Of a DNA stretch of 31,263 nucleotides, positions 6,597-15,793 are shown one piece after another; positions within the stretch are counted from its first letter, which is position 1, and each line of letters opens with the position of its first letter. The DNA is from an uncultured Mycoplasmatota bacterium (GTDB lineage Bacteria; Bacillota_I; Bacilli_A; RF39; UBA660), in assembly GCA_900557185.1 (NCBI GenBank), contig USRP01000010.1, positions 1-31,263 of the forward strand, written 5' to 3'. Below the pieces are notes generated by a model. That model saw nothing but the letters and a program-made list of their open reading frames with translations. It ran no database searches and was not told the DNA's origin. A program made the translations under genes and the position numbers.

Positions 6597-8756
6597 ATGA
6601 ATAAAATAGAAATATTATCTCCAGCAGGAACGATGGAAAGTTTTTATGCAGCTATATTAGGTGGATGTGATGCGATTTATCTATCTGGTTATCAATTTGG
6701 AGCACGTAGTTATGCCGGAAACTTTTCCATGGAAGAATTAAAAGAAGCAATTGAAATTGCACATTTATATCAAGTAAAAGTATATGTCACTGTGAATACT
6801 ATGATCTATGAACGAGAAGTAGAAACATTGATTCACTATATTGATGAATTAGTTACTTTTCATCCTGATGCTTTGATTATAGAAGATATAGGAATGTTTG
6901 ATTTAATCCATCAAAGATATCCACAATTAGAATTACATGCTTCTACACAAATGCATTTACATAATCAAGCTGGTGTTGAATTTGCTAAAAAAATAGGAAT
7001 GAAAAGAGCAGTTATCGCTAGAGAAACTCCTATTGAAGAAATTAAAAAAATAAGACAACAAGTAGATATGCCAATTGAAGTATTCTGTCATGGAGCACTT
7101 TGTATTAGTTATTCTGGACAGTGTCTCATGTCTAGTTTAATTGGTGGTAGAAGTGGAAATCGTGGTACTTGTACACAATGTTGTCGTTTAGACTATACAC
7201 TATGTAATAGTCAAAAAGAAGCATTAGAAGAAGGTTATTTACTAAGTACAAAAGATTTAAATACTTTAGATTATGTCGGTCAATTTATCGATGCAGGGGT
7301 AGATAGTATTAAAATTGAAGGAAGAATGAAACGCCCTGAATATGTTTACTATGTCACTTATTTATATCGAAAAGCAGTCGATGCATACTATCAAAAAAAG
7401 CCATTTCATATCACGGAACAAGAAATAAAACAATTAAAAACATTATTCAATCGTGGATTTACGAAAGGATTTTTATTTCATGAGAATATGAAACAATTTA
7501 TCAATACTTATCGTCCAAATCATATGGGAATCCCAGTAGGAACAGTGATATCTGCTAATAATAAGAAAATTCAAATTCAATTAACAGACTCTGTTTCCAT
7601 CCATGATGGACTACGTATTTTAGATAAAAAAGATGTTGGTGTTGTATTAAATGAATTTACTTGTAAAAAAGAAAGAGTGAAAAAAGCTTACAAAGGAGAT
7701 ATTATTACTCTTACTATTCATACTCCAGTAACAGTTGGATGTAAAGTAGTGAAAACAACCGACAATGAACAAATTCAAAATATTCGTAAAATTTTAAAAG
7801 AAACAAAAAGAATTGTTCCAATACAAGGAGAAGTAATCTGTCAAATAGGAAAACCAATTACACTTAGAGTAACAGATCAAATGAATCAGATTACATTACA
7901 AACAGAACAAGTATTAGAACAAGCTCAAAAAAGACCAGTTACAAAATTAGATATCAAAGAGAAATTGATGAAATTAAATGATACCATTTATCAGTTTGAA
8001 AATTTAAATATCACTGGTGAAGAAGGATTTATTCCTCTTTCTACACTGAATGAATTAAGACGTACCATGGTAGAAAAATTAAATCAGTTACGTCTACAAA
8101 GAGAAGATTTCACTCCTCAACCATATCAAAGAGATGTAAAAAAAGAACCGGTTGTAGTACATCATACCGCACTTGTCTATACAGAACAACAATATCAAAC
8201 ATTACCTAGACATATTCAAGAAATATATGCAGAAGAAGAACTATATGAGAAAATAAAACAAGATGATCGTGTTATATTAAAACTATCTAATGTGATGCGA
8301 CAATATCCAACTGTGAATCGTCCTGTACTTGTTTGTGAATATGGAAGTCTCATGCACTATCAAAATATCATTACCAATTATAATTTAAACGTCGTAAATT
8401 CCTATGCAGTACGTTTTCTAGAAAGTCTAGGTGTAAAGCGAGTGACACTATCTTTAGAATGCTCGAAAGAACAAATCGAAGAATTATATGATGCCTATCA
8501 GAATCGTTATCAAGATATTCCAAGTATTGAAGTCATAGTAAAAACAGTACCTGTAGTCATGTCTTTAAAATACCCTTTATTACATAAATATCATCTAAAA
8601 AAAGCTTATTTAAAAAGGGGAAAAGACTATTTTCCTGTGATTCAAAAAGAACATCAAACAGACATTTATTTTAGTAGAGAAATTCAAAACCAGGTACCAA
8701 ATGGGAAACAAATTAGTGTACGTGTTGAATATGTAGAAGAAGCACTTCATTTATGA
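6597..8756 (+). CDS. U32 peptidase-family protein (RNA hydroxylation family, RlhA/TrhP-like)
   Basis: At 719 aa it matches the long U32 proteins with a C-terminal DUF3656-like extension. It opens with the U32 hallmark IEILSPAGTMESFYAAILGG..AIYL, followed by GARSYAGNFS. The cysteine cluster is complete: Cys164 and Cys169 (CHGALC), Cys176 (YSGQC), Cys192 and Cys195/196 (NRGTCTQCC), the probable iron-sulfur ligands. IKIEGRMKRPEYV closes the core. E. coli relatives RlhA and TrhP introduce hydroxyl groups in 23S rRNA and tRNA, and the 'peptidase' label is historical. A -10 TATAAT (6574-6579) and GGTGATGGG ribosome binding site precede the ATG. Which RNA is modified cannot be told from sequence. 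Confidence 0.85.
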   Translation: MNKIEILSPAGTMESFYAAILGGCDAIYLSGYQFGARSYAGNFSMEELKEAIEIAHLYQVKVYVTVNTMIYEREVETLIHYIDELVTFHPDALIIEDIGMFDLIHQRYPQLELHASTQMHLHNQAGVEFAKKIGMKRAVIARETPIEEIKKIRQQVDMPIEVFCHGALCISYSGQCLMSSLIGGRSGNRGTCTQCCRLDYTLCNSQKEALEEGYLLSTKDLNTLDYVGQFIDAGVDSIKIEGRMKRPEYVYYVTYLYRKAVDAYYQKKPFHITEQEIKQLKTLFNRGFTKGFLFHENMKQFINTYRPNHMGIPVGTVISANNKKIQIQLTDSVSIHDGLRILDKKDVGVVLNEFTCKKERVKKAYKGDIITLTIHTPVTVGCKVVKTTDNEQIQNIRKILKETKRIVPIQGEVICQIGKPITLRVTDQMNQITLQTEQVLEQAQKRPVTKLDIKEKLMKLNDTIYQFENLNITGEEGFIPLSTLNELRRTMVEKLNQLRLQREDFTPQPYQRDVKKEPVVVHHTALVYTEQQYQTLPRHIQEIYAEEELYEKIKQDDRVILKLSNVMRQYPTVNRPVLVCEYGSLMHYQNIITNYNLNVVNSYAVRFLESLGVKRVTLSLECSKEQIEELYDAYQNRYQDIPSIEVIVKTVPVVMSLKYPLLHKYHLKKAYLKRGKDYFPVIQKEHQTDIYFSREIQNQVPNGKQISVRVEYVEEALHL

Positions 8757-8767
8757 GTGCTTTTTTA
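8740..8767 (+). terminator. Terminator of the U32 gene
   Basis: AAGCACT (8740-8746) pairs with AGTGCTT (8756-8762) followed by TTTTT. The 5' arm overlaps the last codons. Confidence 0.8.
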
Positions 8768-8816
8768 TTGACGAAAATTGTCATAAGAATTATTTATATT
8801 TAGGTAAAAAAAACTA

Positions 8817-8854
8817 TTGAAATATTTGAAAATATGTTAAAATAATTATAGTAT
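8817..8854 (+). promoter_or_regulatory. Promoter region of the BspA-like gene
   Basis: Two TTGAAA boxes (8817-8822 and 8826-8831) and two possible -10 boxes (TAAAAT 8838-8843; TATAGT/TAGTAT 8847-8854) fall between the terminator and the ribosome binding site ATAGGAG. Spacings of 15 or 17 bp are possible, so the exact promoter is ambiguous. Confidence 0.4.
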
Positions 8855-8876
8855 GTAATGATAGGAGTAAAAGACT

Positions 8877-11800
8877 ATGAGAAAAGTAAATAGAAATAGA
8901 ACGGGTAATAAAAATAGATTATATTATATATTTGGTATTGTTGCCATCTGTGCTTTTGTATCCATTGGTATTGGGTATTCCATTTTAACAAGTACAGTGA
9001 GAATTGATGGAACTGCTTCCATTACTTCTACTTGGAAGATAGTATTCACAAAAGCTGTAGAAAATACAATGAATGAAGCAACAACGACATCAGGCCCTTC
9101 AATTACTGCAGGAACTACTTTGGATATTGGAGTAGAACTAAATAAAAAAGGTAGTCAAGCTATCTATGATGTCACAGTACAAAATCAGGGGACTATTGAT
9201 GCTGTAGTAAAAGAAATACGTTTGAATGATGGTGAACCAACAGATTTAAAAGTTTATATTAGTGGATTATACAAAGGTTTTGCATTAAAAGCAGGAGAGA
9301 GTAAACAATTTCAAGTCATTGCTGAATGGAGTGCCAGTGCTCCAGAAAGTAGTGAAACAGAAAAGAATGTCAATGTATCAGTAGATTTTGAACAAGAAAC
9401 AGAAGGTAGTGAAAAACCAGAACTTAGTATGCCAACTTATACAGTTGATTATCCAAATGAAGTATGGACTAAAGAAAAGAATGTAACAATGACTTATCCA
9501 GAAGGAGAAAATTTGTTATATCAATACTCAACAGATGGTGGAAAGACATGGTTAATTGCTCCATCAAGAGTATATGTGTTAAAGTTTACAACAGAAGGAA
9601 CTTTATATATTAGAGTCAGTGATGGAGTAAGTGTTCTTACAACCCCATTAATTACAATCGAAAAAATAGATGGAACAGTTCCAGAAGTACAAGTAAATGG
9701 AAATGATAGTGAATGGACAACCTCTAAAACACTAACGATTAATGCCAGTGATAAAGAATCAGGACTGGCGACAAATCCATATTCATGGGATGGAGGAAAT
9801 AGTTGGACATCTGTCAAAGAAAAAGAATTTACTTCAAATCAAACAGTGAATATCTGGGTCAAAGATAATGCCGGAAATATTAACAAGCAGTCAGTTACAA
9901 TTAGTAAAATAGATAATCAAGCCCCAACGAATGTAACATTAAAAGAAGGATTAATTACTTCATCAAGTATTAGTGTAACAGCAAATGCAACACAAACTGG
10001 TGGAGGAATTAAAGGATATCAGTTCTCAATTAATAATGGTGCATGGTCAAGTGAACAGACAAGTGCAACAAAGACATTTACAGGACTTACGAAAAATACA
10101 AGTTATCAAATTAAAGTAAGAGTTATCGCAAACAATGGTAAATATACGGATAGTAGTAACATTACAATCAAGACAAACGATATTACTGTTCCAACATATT
10201 CAGTTGTCGATGATGGACCAAACTTTACAAAAGAAGTAACAATTAATTATCCTGACGTAAAAACAATTAATTTAGTTTATGAATATTCAACAGATGGTGG
10301 AAAAAGTTGGATGGCAATTGGTGGCACAACTACAACTATCACCTTTACAGAAGATGGAAGCGTAATTGCTAGAGTAAGAGATACAGGTAATAACAACAAT
10401 ACAGTAACAGCAAGTACGCTTACCATTCAATTTCCAATTAATATGTTGATGGATGGATTAAGACTTGGAAATCTAAAGAATATTGAATTTGTCAATGGTA
10501 TTGCCCCAGATGGGACAGAATTTATCGATGTTTCAAAAGAACAAAATGAAAGTATTCAATTGTGGACTGATTCTACAGGAAAATCCTATATTGGAAGTAC
10601 AAAGAAAATATATGCGAATAAAAATAGTTCTTCTCTATTTGATGTATCATCAGGAACGAATACACTAGAGAAAATTGAATTTAATGATTATTTTGATACA
10701 TCGCAAGTAACGAATATGTTTAGAATGTTTTATAATACTAAAAGCTTAACTGACATAGGGGATATATCAAATTGGGATACATCAAATGTAACGGGAATGG
10801 GTAATATGTTTCAAATGGCATCCAGTTTAACGAGTTTAGATTTAACAGGCTGGGATACATCAAATGTAAAAAGCATGAGTGGAATGTTTGCTGTTGCTCA
10901 AAGTTTAACCAGTATAAGAGGTATATCAGATTGGAACACATCAAATGTAACGGGAATGGGTCATATGTTTCAAATGGCATCCAGTTTAACGAGTTTAGAT
11001 TTAACAGGCTGGGACACATCAAAAGTAACAGATATGAGTTATATGTTTTTTAATACCTTCAATTTAACAAGTATAGGAGATTTATCAGGATGGGATACAT
11101 CCAACGTAACAGATATGAGTTATATGTTTCATACTGCCTACAGTTTAACAAGTTTAGATTTATCAGGTTGGGTTACGTCAAAAGTGACAGATATGAGTGG
11201 CATGTTTCAGTCGTCATCAGCGGATTTGGGTGATTTATCAAATTGGGACACATCTAACGTAACGGATATGAGCACTATGTTTCAAGGCCTATCAACGAAT
11301 ATAGGAGATTTATCAAATTGGGATACATCCAACGTAACAGATATGAGTGGTATGTTTAGTGAAATATCTGATCTGAATTTAGACTTATCAAATTGGAATG
11401 TATCTAAAGTAACAGATATGAACAGGATGTTTCAAAATGCAAAGGCAAGTCATATAGGCGATTTATCAAACTGGGATACATCCAACGTAACGGATGTAAA
11501 TGCTATGTTTTGGGGCTGCAGACAACTGAATATATCAATAAAAATTGGATCTAAAATAACAAATTATGAAGATTTTGCAAGTAATATGGGGATTAATTCA
11601 GGTTTAATTCTTTATGATGATGGGACTAAAGAAAGCTATGATTTAGTAGAAGAGATGGTATCATATGCGAAGAATGATAATGTGACTCATGGTGGTGTTT
11701 TAAAAGATGGACTGACACTTCTAAATCTAAATCGTACAGGTTGGTTACCAAGTAATGTTGAATATGTTCAATTTGTAACGATAGGACCAAATAGTTCAGA

Positions 11801-12356
11801 TACGACAGTTGATTTATCAAAGGATGATGATGGAACTGTTCTAGGATGGCAAAGAAGTACAACATACTTTGTATATCGTGTAGATAAAAAGGCTGTTGTA
11901 GCAAATCCAAATAGTTCATGGTTATTTGGTGGAATGGCTGATCAAAAATTAAAAACAATCAATACGGTAGGATTCTTAAATACAGTAAATGTTACGAACT
12001 TTGCGAATATGTTTGCTGGAAGAATGGCACTTACATCGGTTGATTTACAACACTTTGATACAAGTAATGCGACGAACTTTAGCTTTATGTTCAGTCAATG
12101 TACGGCATTAAAAACGTTAAATGCATCAACATTAGACTTTGATGGAGTTACAAATACAATATCTATGTTTTCACAGACAACCAATTTAACAACCACCTTA
12201 ACGGTAAAAGGAAATACAATTACATCTTACAATAACATGTTCGGACAAAATGCTGCCCAAAATGGAAAGATTACTGTAAAAGGTGATGGAACAAATAGTA
12301 GTTTAATTACAAAATTAATTGGTACTTCAACGAATGGTAAAGTAGTTGCTGGTTAA
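8877..12356 (+). CDS. Large BspA-like leucine-rich-repeat surface protein
   Basis: The 1159-aa protein has a basic N-terminus and one membrane helix/signal (about 16-38, FGIVAICAFVSIGIGYSILTS). An extracellular module follows to about 180 (RIDGTASITSTWKI..., ...VTVQNQGTIDAVVK) that recurs in the partial gene at 29489. Next come Ig/FnIII-like beta domains with 'YQYSTDGGKTW' motifs (about 185-520, including an FnIII-like unit near 348-433). From about 604 to 881 there are tandem BspA-type repeats with the signature L..W.TSNVTDMS.MF, then a second short block (about 1038-1125). These repeats (DUF285 in databases) are associated with host or partner-cell binding. There is no LPXTG sorting signal, so anchoring is probably by the N-terminal helix. 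It is transcribed alone, between its own promoter and a strong terminator. Confidence 0.9.
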   Translation: MRKVNRNRTGNKNRLYYIFGIVAICAFVSIGIGYSILTSTVRIDGTASITSTWKIVFTKAVENTMNEATTTSGPSITAGTTLDIGVELNKKGSQAIYDVTVQNQGTIDAVVKEIRLNDGEPTDLKVYISGLYKGFALKAGESKQFQVIAEWSASAPESSETEKNVNVSVDFEQETEGSEKPELSMPTYTVDYPNEVWTKEKNVTMTYPEGENLLYQYSTDGGKTWLIAPSRVYVLKFTTEGTLYIRVSDGVSVLTTPLITIEKIDGTVPEVQVNGNDSEWTTSKTLTINASDKESGLATNPYSWDGGNSWTSVKEKEFTSNQTVNIWVKDNAGNINKQSVTISKIDNQAPTNVTLKEGLITSSSISVTANATQTGGGIKGYQFSINNGAWSSEQTSATKTFTGLTKNTSYQIKVRVIANNGKYTDSSNITIKTNDITVPTYSVVDDGPNFTKEVTINYPDVKTINLVYEYSTDGGKSWMAIGGTTTTITFTEDGSVIARVRDTGNNNNTVTASTLTIQFPINMLMDGLRLGNLKNIEFVNGIAPDGTEFIDVSKEQNESIQLWTDSTGKSYIGSTKKIYANKNSSSLFDVSSGTNTLEKIEFNDYFDTSQVTNMFRMFYNTKSLTDIGDISNWDTSNVTGMGNMFQMASSLTSLDLTGWDTSNVKSMSGMFAVAQSLTSIRGISDWNTSNVTGMGHMFQMASSLTSLDLTGWDTSKVTDMSYMFFNTFNLTSIGDLSGWDTSNVTDMSYMFHTAYSLTSLDLSGWVTSKVTDMSGMFQSSSADLGDLSNWDTSNVTDMSTMFQGLSTNIGDLSNWDTSNVTDMSGMFSEISDLNLDLSNWNVSKVTDMNRMFQNAKASHIGDLSNWDTSNVTDVNAMFWGCRQLNISIKIGSKITNYEDFASNMGINSGLILYDDGTKESYDLVEEMVSYAKNDNVTHGGVLKDGLTLLNLNRTGWLPSNVEYVQFVTIGPNSSDTTVDLSKDDDGTVLGWQRSTTYFVYRVDKKAVVANPNSSWLFGGMADQKLKTINTVGFLNTVNVTNFANMFAGRMALTSVDLQHFDTSNATNFSFMFSQCTALKTLNASTLDFDGVTNTISMFSQTTNLTTTLTVKGNTITSYNNMFGQNAAQNGKITVKGDGTNSSLITKLIGTSTNGKVVAG
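10779..11023 (+). repeat. Near-identical 86-bp direct repeat inside the BspA-like gene
   Basis: 10779-10864 and 10938-11023 are the same over 86 bp except for two substitutions by my reading (GTAAT/GTCAT and GGGAT/GGGAC). The offset of 159 bp equals 53 codons, so the repeat keeps the frame and adds two leucine-rich-repeat units. Neighbouring units are far more diverged, which points to recent duplication or gene conversion. Confidence 0.85.
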
Positions 12357-12357
12357 G

Positions 12358-12390
12358 AAATACTCAACAGATATCTGTTGAGTATTTTTT
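12358..12390 (+). terminator. Strong terminator after the BspA-like gene
   Basis: A perfect 30-bp palindrome (15-bp arms, AAATACTCAACAGAT and its complement, 12358-12387) ends in a T-run. It starts two bases after the stop codon. Confidence 0.9.
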
Positions 12391-12464
12391 GTGACATCAT
12401 TTGACATCTTTTTCTCAAAAAGAGTTAAAAATTACTATACATTTTTTTTAATTTATACTATAAT
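12390..12464 (+). promoter_or_regulatory. lon promoter region with a CtsR-like operator
   Basis: TGTGACA-TCA-TTTGACA (12390-12406) has the 7-3-7 direct-repeat spacing of the CtsR heat-shock operator (TTTGACC-NTN-TTTGACC on this strand). It has two mismatches in the first heptad and one in the second. A -10 TATAAT lies at 12459-12464 with no good -35. CtsR controls clp and sometimes lon genes in Firmicutes. The operator is upstream of the likely polymerase footprint, so control by CtsR is only a suggestion. Confidence 0.35.
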
Positions 12465-12489
12465 AAATAACAATTTGTGTGGTGATGAT

Positions 12490-14838
12490 ATGAAGTTAAA
12501 TTTACCCGTAATTTTATTAAGAGGCATGATCTTACTTCCAAATGCGGAGGTAAGATTTGAATTTGAACACAAAGATGCCAAGAATATGATTGATGTAGCG
12601 GAGTTATTTCACGATAATCAAGTATTGGTGGTAAGTGGTAACGACCGTTTTGAAGAGACTCCAACGGTAGAAGAATTGCCTAAAATTGGTGTTGTTGCCA
12701 AAATATTAAATAAAGTAGAGTTACCGAATGGAAAAGTTAGGGTTGTGATGAGAGGAGAACAAAGAGCTCTTATCCATGAATATCTTCATTTAAACCATAC
12801 GAGCGAAATTGAAGCTGTGATAGAAGTAAATATAGAGACACCTGTCGAAGATGCAGAGACTGCGATTTTAACAGCAAAATTAAATCGTGAATTAGATCAT
12901 TATTTAGAACTCATTCCTTATGTATCAAATAGTGTTGTAGAAAAGATTCGTACTTCTGATAATTTAAGTGTTGTAACAGACTTAATTGCTGCTCATTTGC
13001 CACTTACGTTTGAACGTCGTAAAGAGTTTTTATATGAATGTAATCCTAAATTACGTACACAAATGATTTTAGAGGATATCTATCGTGGGGAACAGGCATA
13101 TGAATTAGAAAAAGAAATCGATAATAAAGTAAAAAATGAGATTGATCATAATCAAAAAGAATTTATTTTAAAAGAAAAAATAAAAGCTCTGAAACAAGAA
13201 CTTGGAGAAGATAATCAAGTAGAAGAAGAGAATGAGAAAATCAAGATGGATATTGAAGCTTTAGAGGCTCCAGAATCTATTAAAGAAAAGCTTCGTTTAG
13301 AGATGAAACGATATGAACAATTACCTCCAATGAGTCCAGAGTTAGGGATAATTAAAACGTATATCGAGTGGTTCTTGTCACTTCCGTGGAATGTATATAC
13401 GAAGGATGAGACAGATTTAAATGAAGTGAGAAAGAGGTTAGATGCGTCTCATGCTGGATTGGTGAAGGTAAAGGAGCGTATTCTTGAGTATTTAGCAGTC
13501 AATCAAATGACGAATTCTTTGAATGGGCCGATTATTTGTTTGGTAGGTCCTCCTGGAGTTGGAAAAACGACACTTGCGATTTCTATCGCAAAAGCAATTC
13601 ATAAGAATTTTGTCAAAATATCTGTTGGTGGAGTGAGTGATGAAGCAGAAATTATTGGTCATCGTAGAACGTATGTAGGAGCTTCACCAGGACGCATTAT
13701 TACTTCTATGAAGAAAGCAAAAAGTTGTAATCCTTTGTTTTTGATTGATGAGATTGATAAGTTGAATAGTAATTATAGGGGAGATCCTGCTAGTAGTTTA
13801 TTAGAAGTATTAGATCCAGAACAAAATAAAACATTTGTCGATAATTATTTAGAAGAAGAGTATGATTTATCTCATGTTATGTTTATTTTAACTGCAAATT
13901 ATATTGAAAATATTCCTGAAGCATTAAGAGATCGTTTAGAGATTGTAGAGTTATCAGGGTATACAGAATATGAGAAAGTAGATATTGCGAAAAAGTATTT
14001 ATTAAAAAATATTTGTAAGAAACATGGAATTCATAGAAATAAAATTAAGATGAGTGATGCGATGATTTTGAAGATTATTCGTGGTTTTACAAAAGAAGCT
14101 GGAGTACGTGAGTTAGAACGTCAGTTATCGACGATTGTTCGTAAAATTGTTACGAAAATGATTACGACGAGAACAGTAGAAGATGTATATGTAGTCGATA
14201 ATCAAATGATTTATGAATTTTTAGGAAGAGAGAAATATCTATTTTCAAAAGTAGAAAAAAAACAAGTCGGAGTGGTAAATGGACTTGCATATACGAATTA
14301 TGGTGGAGATACTTTACCAATAGAAGTCACTTATTTTAAGGGAACAGGAAATTTAGTGTTAACTGGTTCTTTAGGAGATGTTATGAAAGAGAGTGCTCGT
14401 ATCGCACTATCTTATATTAAGTCACAAGCAGATTTATTTGGGATTGATGAACATATGTTAGAAGAAAATGATATTCATATTCATGTTCCTGAAGGAGCAG
14501 TGAAAAAAGAAGGACCAAGTGCTGGAATCGCACTTACGACAGCACTTGTTAGTTCTTTTACAGGACAGCCGGTGAGTGAGAAGTTAGCTATGACAGGGGA
14601 GATTACATTAAGAGGAGAAGTACTTCCGATTGGTGGATTAAAAGAAAAAGCAGTAGGAGCTGCTCGTAATGGCATTACTAAGATCATTATTCCAAAAGAT
14701 AATCTTGGAGATTTAGATGAGATTCCAATGGAAGTTAGAAAACAGATTAAGTTTTATCCTGTCAAAGATTATGGAGAAGTATTTGAAATTGTGAAGATGG
14801 CAAATCAAAAACAAATGAAAATGGATTTACAAATATAG
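12490..14838 (+). CDS. lon: ATP-dependent Lon protease
   Basis: From the ATG at 12490 (GGTGAT ribosome binding site; the in-frame upstream extension crosses promoter and operator) the protein is 782 aa, the usual size for LonA. It has an N-terminal substrate-binding domain (LPVILLRGMILLPNAEVRFE...), a coiled-coil region about 190-270, and an AAA+ module with Walker A GPPGVGKTT (353-361) and Walker B PLFLIDEIDKL. The C-terminal S16 protease domain has catalytic Ser677 (KEGPSAG) and Lys718 (GGLKEKAVGAA). It degrades misfolded and regulatory proteins in the cytosol as a hexamer. The next genes are spoVID and ysxE, which also lie close to lon in Bacillus. Confidence 0.97.
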   Translation: MKLNLPVILLRGMILLPNAEVRFEFEHKDAKNMIDVAELFHDNQVLVVSGNDRFEETPTVEELPKIGVVAKILNKVELPNGKVRVVMRGEQRALIHEYLHLNHTSEIEAVIEVNIETPVEDAETAILTAKLNRELDHYLELIPYVSNSVVEKIRTSDNLSVVTDLIAAHLPLTFERRKEFLYECNPKLRTQMILEDIYRGEQAYELEKEIDNKVKNEIDHNQKEFILKEKIKALKQELGEDNQVEEENEKIKMDIEALEAPESIKEKLRLEMKRYEQLPPMSPELGIIKTYIEWFLSLPWNVYTKDETDLNEVRKRLDASHAGLVKVKERILEYLAVNQMTNSLNGPIICLVGPPGVGKTTLAISIAKAIHKNFVKISVGGVSDEAEIIGHRRTYVGASPGRIITSMKKAKSCNPLFLIDEIDKLNSNYRGDPASSLLEVLDPEQNKTFVDNYLEEEYDLSHVMFILTANYIENIPEALRDRLEIVELSGYTEYEKVDIAKKYLLKNICKKHGIHRNKIKMSDAMILKIIRGFTKEAGVRELERQLSTIVRKIVTKMITTRTVEDVYVVDNQMIYEFLGREKYLFSKVEKKQVGVVNGLAYTNYGGDTLPIEVTYFKGTGNLVLTGSLGDVMKESARIALSYIKSQADLFGIDEHMLEENDIHIHVPEGAVKKEGPSAGIALTTALVSSFTGQPVSEKLAMTGEITLRGEVLPIGGLKEKAVGAARNGITKIIIPKDNLGDLDEIPMEVRKQIKFYPVKDYGEVFEIVKMANQKQMKMDLQI

Positions 14839-14862
14839 AAATCGCGAAAGCGATTTTTTGTT
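14839..14862 (+). terminator. Terminator of lon
   Basis: AAATCGC / GCGATTT stem closed by a GAAA tetraloop, followed by a T-run, directly after the stop codon. Confidence 0.9.
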
Positions 14863-14908
14863 CTATCTTTACCTTTTACGCATAGATTTAAGTGAAAGGT
14901 GGGAAAGT

Positions 14909-15793
14909 ATGAAGAAAATAATACCATTTCATAAAGAGATTCCATTTAAAACGAATTTAGAGGAAATTACAAGTATTTCATTAGAACATACGATTCATCC
15001 AGATAAAGATAAGATAACTGGAGATTTTATTGTGAGTGGAGAATATAAAATTTCTGACCATAGTAATTGTGTAGAATCATTTTCTTATGAGTTACCATTT
15101 GAAAATGAATTTCCAAACTGTAATTTAGATAAAGCAGTTGTTGATATTCATGATTTTTACTATGAAATTATGAATTCTAGTATTTTAACAGTTCATATTG
15201 AACTATGTGTACAAAATATTATAGAAGATCCAATCATTGTAAAAATAGAAACAGAAAAAGAACAAGAAGAACCAATCAAAGAAATAGAAGAAGAAAAGAT
15301 AGAAGCAATGGTCAGAGAAAAGATGGAAGAGAAAGGACCAGAAGAATTAGAACATATTGAAAGAGAAATTCAGGATTTATTTGATAAGGAAGTGGTAACA
15401 GAAGCAGTAACAGAGCCAGTTTTAGAAACGATGAAAGAGGAAGGGATAAATATGAAAGAAGAAGTACAAACGGAATTGGTATCAAATGAAGAAGTGAAAG
15501 AGACAGAAATGCCTGTCATGAAGGAAACAGAAACAGTTATGAATGAAACAGTAGTCAGTGAACAATTAGACGATACAGGAAGAGAAAAGACAGATAAAAT
15601 TGATGAGATATTAGAACAAGTGGATACGAAAGAAACTTATGCGACTTATAAAGTATATATTGTTAGAGAAAATGATTCATTGGAAACTATTTTAGAAAAA
15701 TATGATACAACGAGAGATGCGCTTAGTATGTATAATGATTTATCAGAATTAAAAGTTGGTGATAAAATCATGATTCCATCTCAAGATGCGTAA
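14909..15793 (+). CDS. spoVID: SpoVID-like spore coat morphogenetic protein with C-terminal LysM domain
   Basis: The start at 14909 follows the ribosome binding site AAGGTGGG; an in-frame extension to 14858 overlaps the lon terminator. The 294-aa protein has an N-terminal beta-rich domain (about 1-115: IPFHKEIPF, ITSISLEHTI, ITGDFIVSGEYKI, VDIHDFYYEI) matching the SpoVID/SafA-type N-terminus. A Glu/Lys-rich linker (about 115-240) and a LysM domain (about 246-291, YKVYIVRENDSLETILEKY...LKVGDKIMIPS) follow. In Bacillus, SpoVID directs coat encasement of the forespore. Its stop overlaps the start of the ysxE-like gene by 8 bp, and spoVID-ysxE is also the Bacillus order. Domain layout, acidic linker and synteny together make this secure. 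Confidence 0.85.
   Translation: MKKIIPFHKEIPFKTNLEEITSISLEHTIHPDKDKITGDFIVSGEYKISDHSNCVESFSYELPFENEFPNCNLDKAVVDIHDFYYEIMNSSILTVHIELCVQNIIEDPIIVKIETEKEQEEPIKEIEEEKIEAMVREKMEEKGPEELEHIEREIQDLFDKEVVTEAVTEPVLETMKEEGINMKEEVQTELVSNEEVKETEMPVMKETETVMNETVVSEQLDDTGREKTDKIDEILEQVDTKETYATYKVYIVRENDSLETILEKYDTTRDALSMYNDLSELKVGDKIMIPSQDA

Noticed and set aside
9521..9817. Open frame on the minus strand within the BspA-like gene, with similar ones at 10738-11022 and 11626-11958
   Set aside because: They are antisense to a strongly supported repeat-rich gene, lack ribosome binding sites, and have His/Leu/Tyr-rich compositions typical of shadow frames.
10483..10668. Short plus-strand open frame inside the BspA-like gene
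   Set aside because: It lies in another frame of a well-supported CDS and shows no start signal or recognisable motif.
12391..12489. 33-residue N-terminal extension of Lon
   Set aside because: It covers the -10 box and operator-like site and is not present in Lon proteins, which begin near MKLNLPVILLRG.
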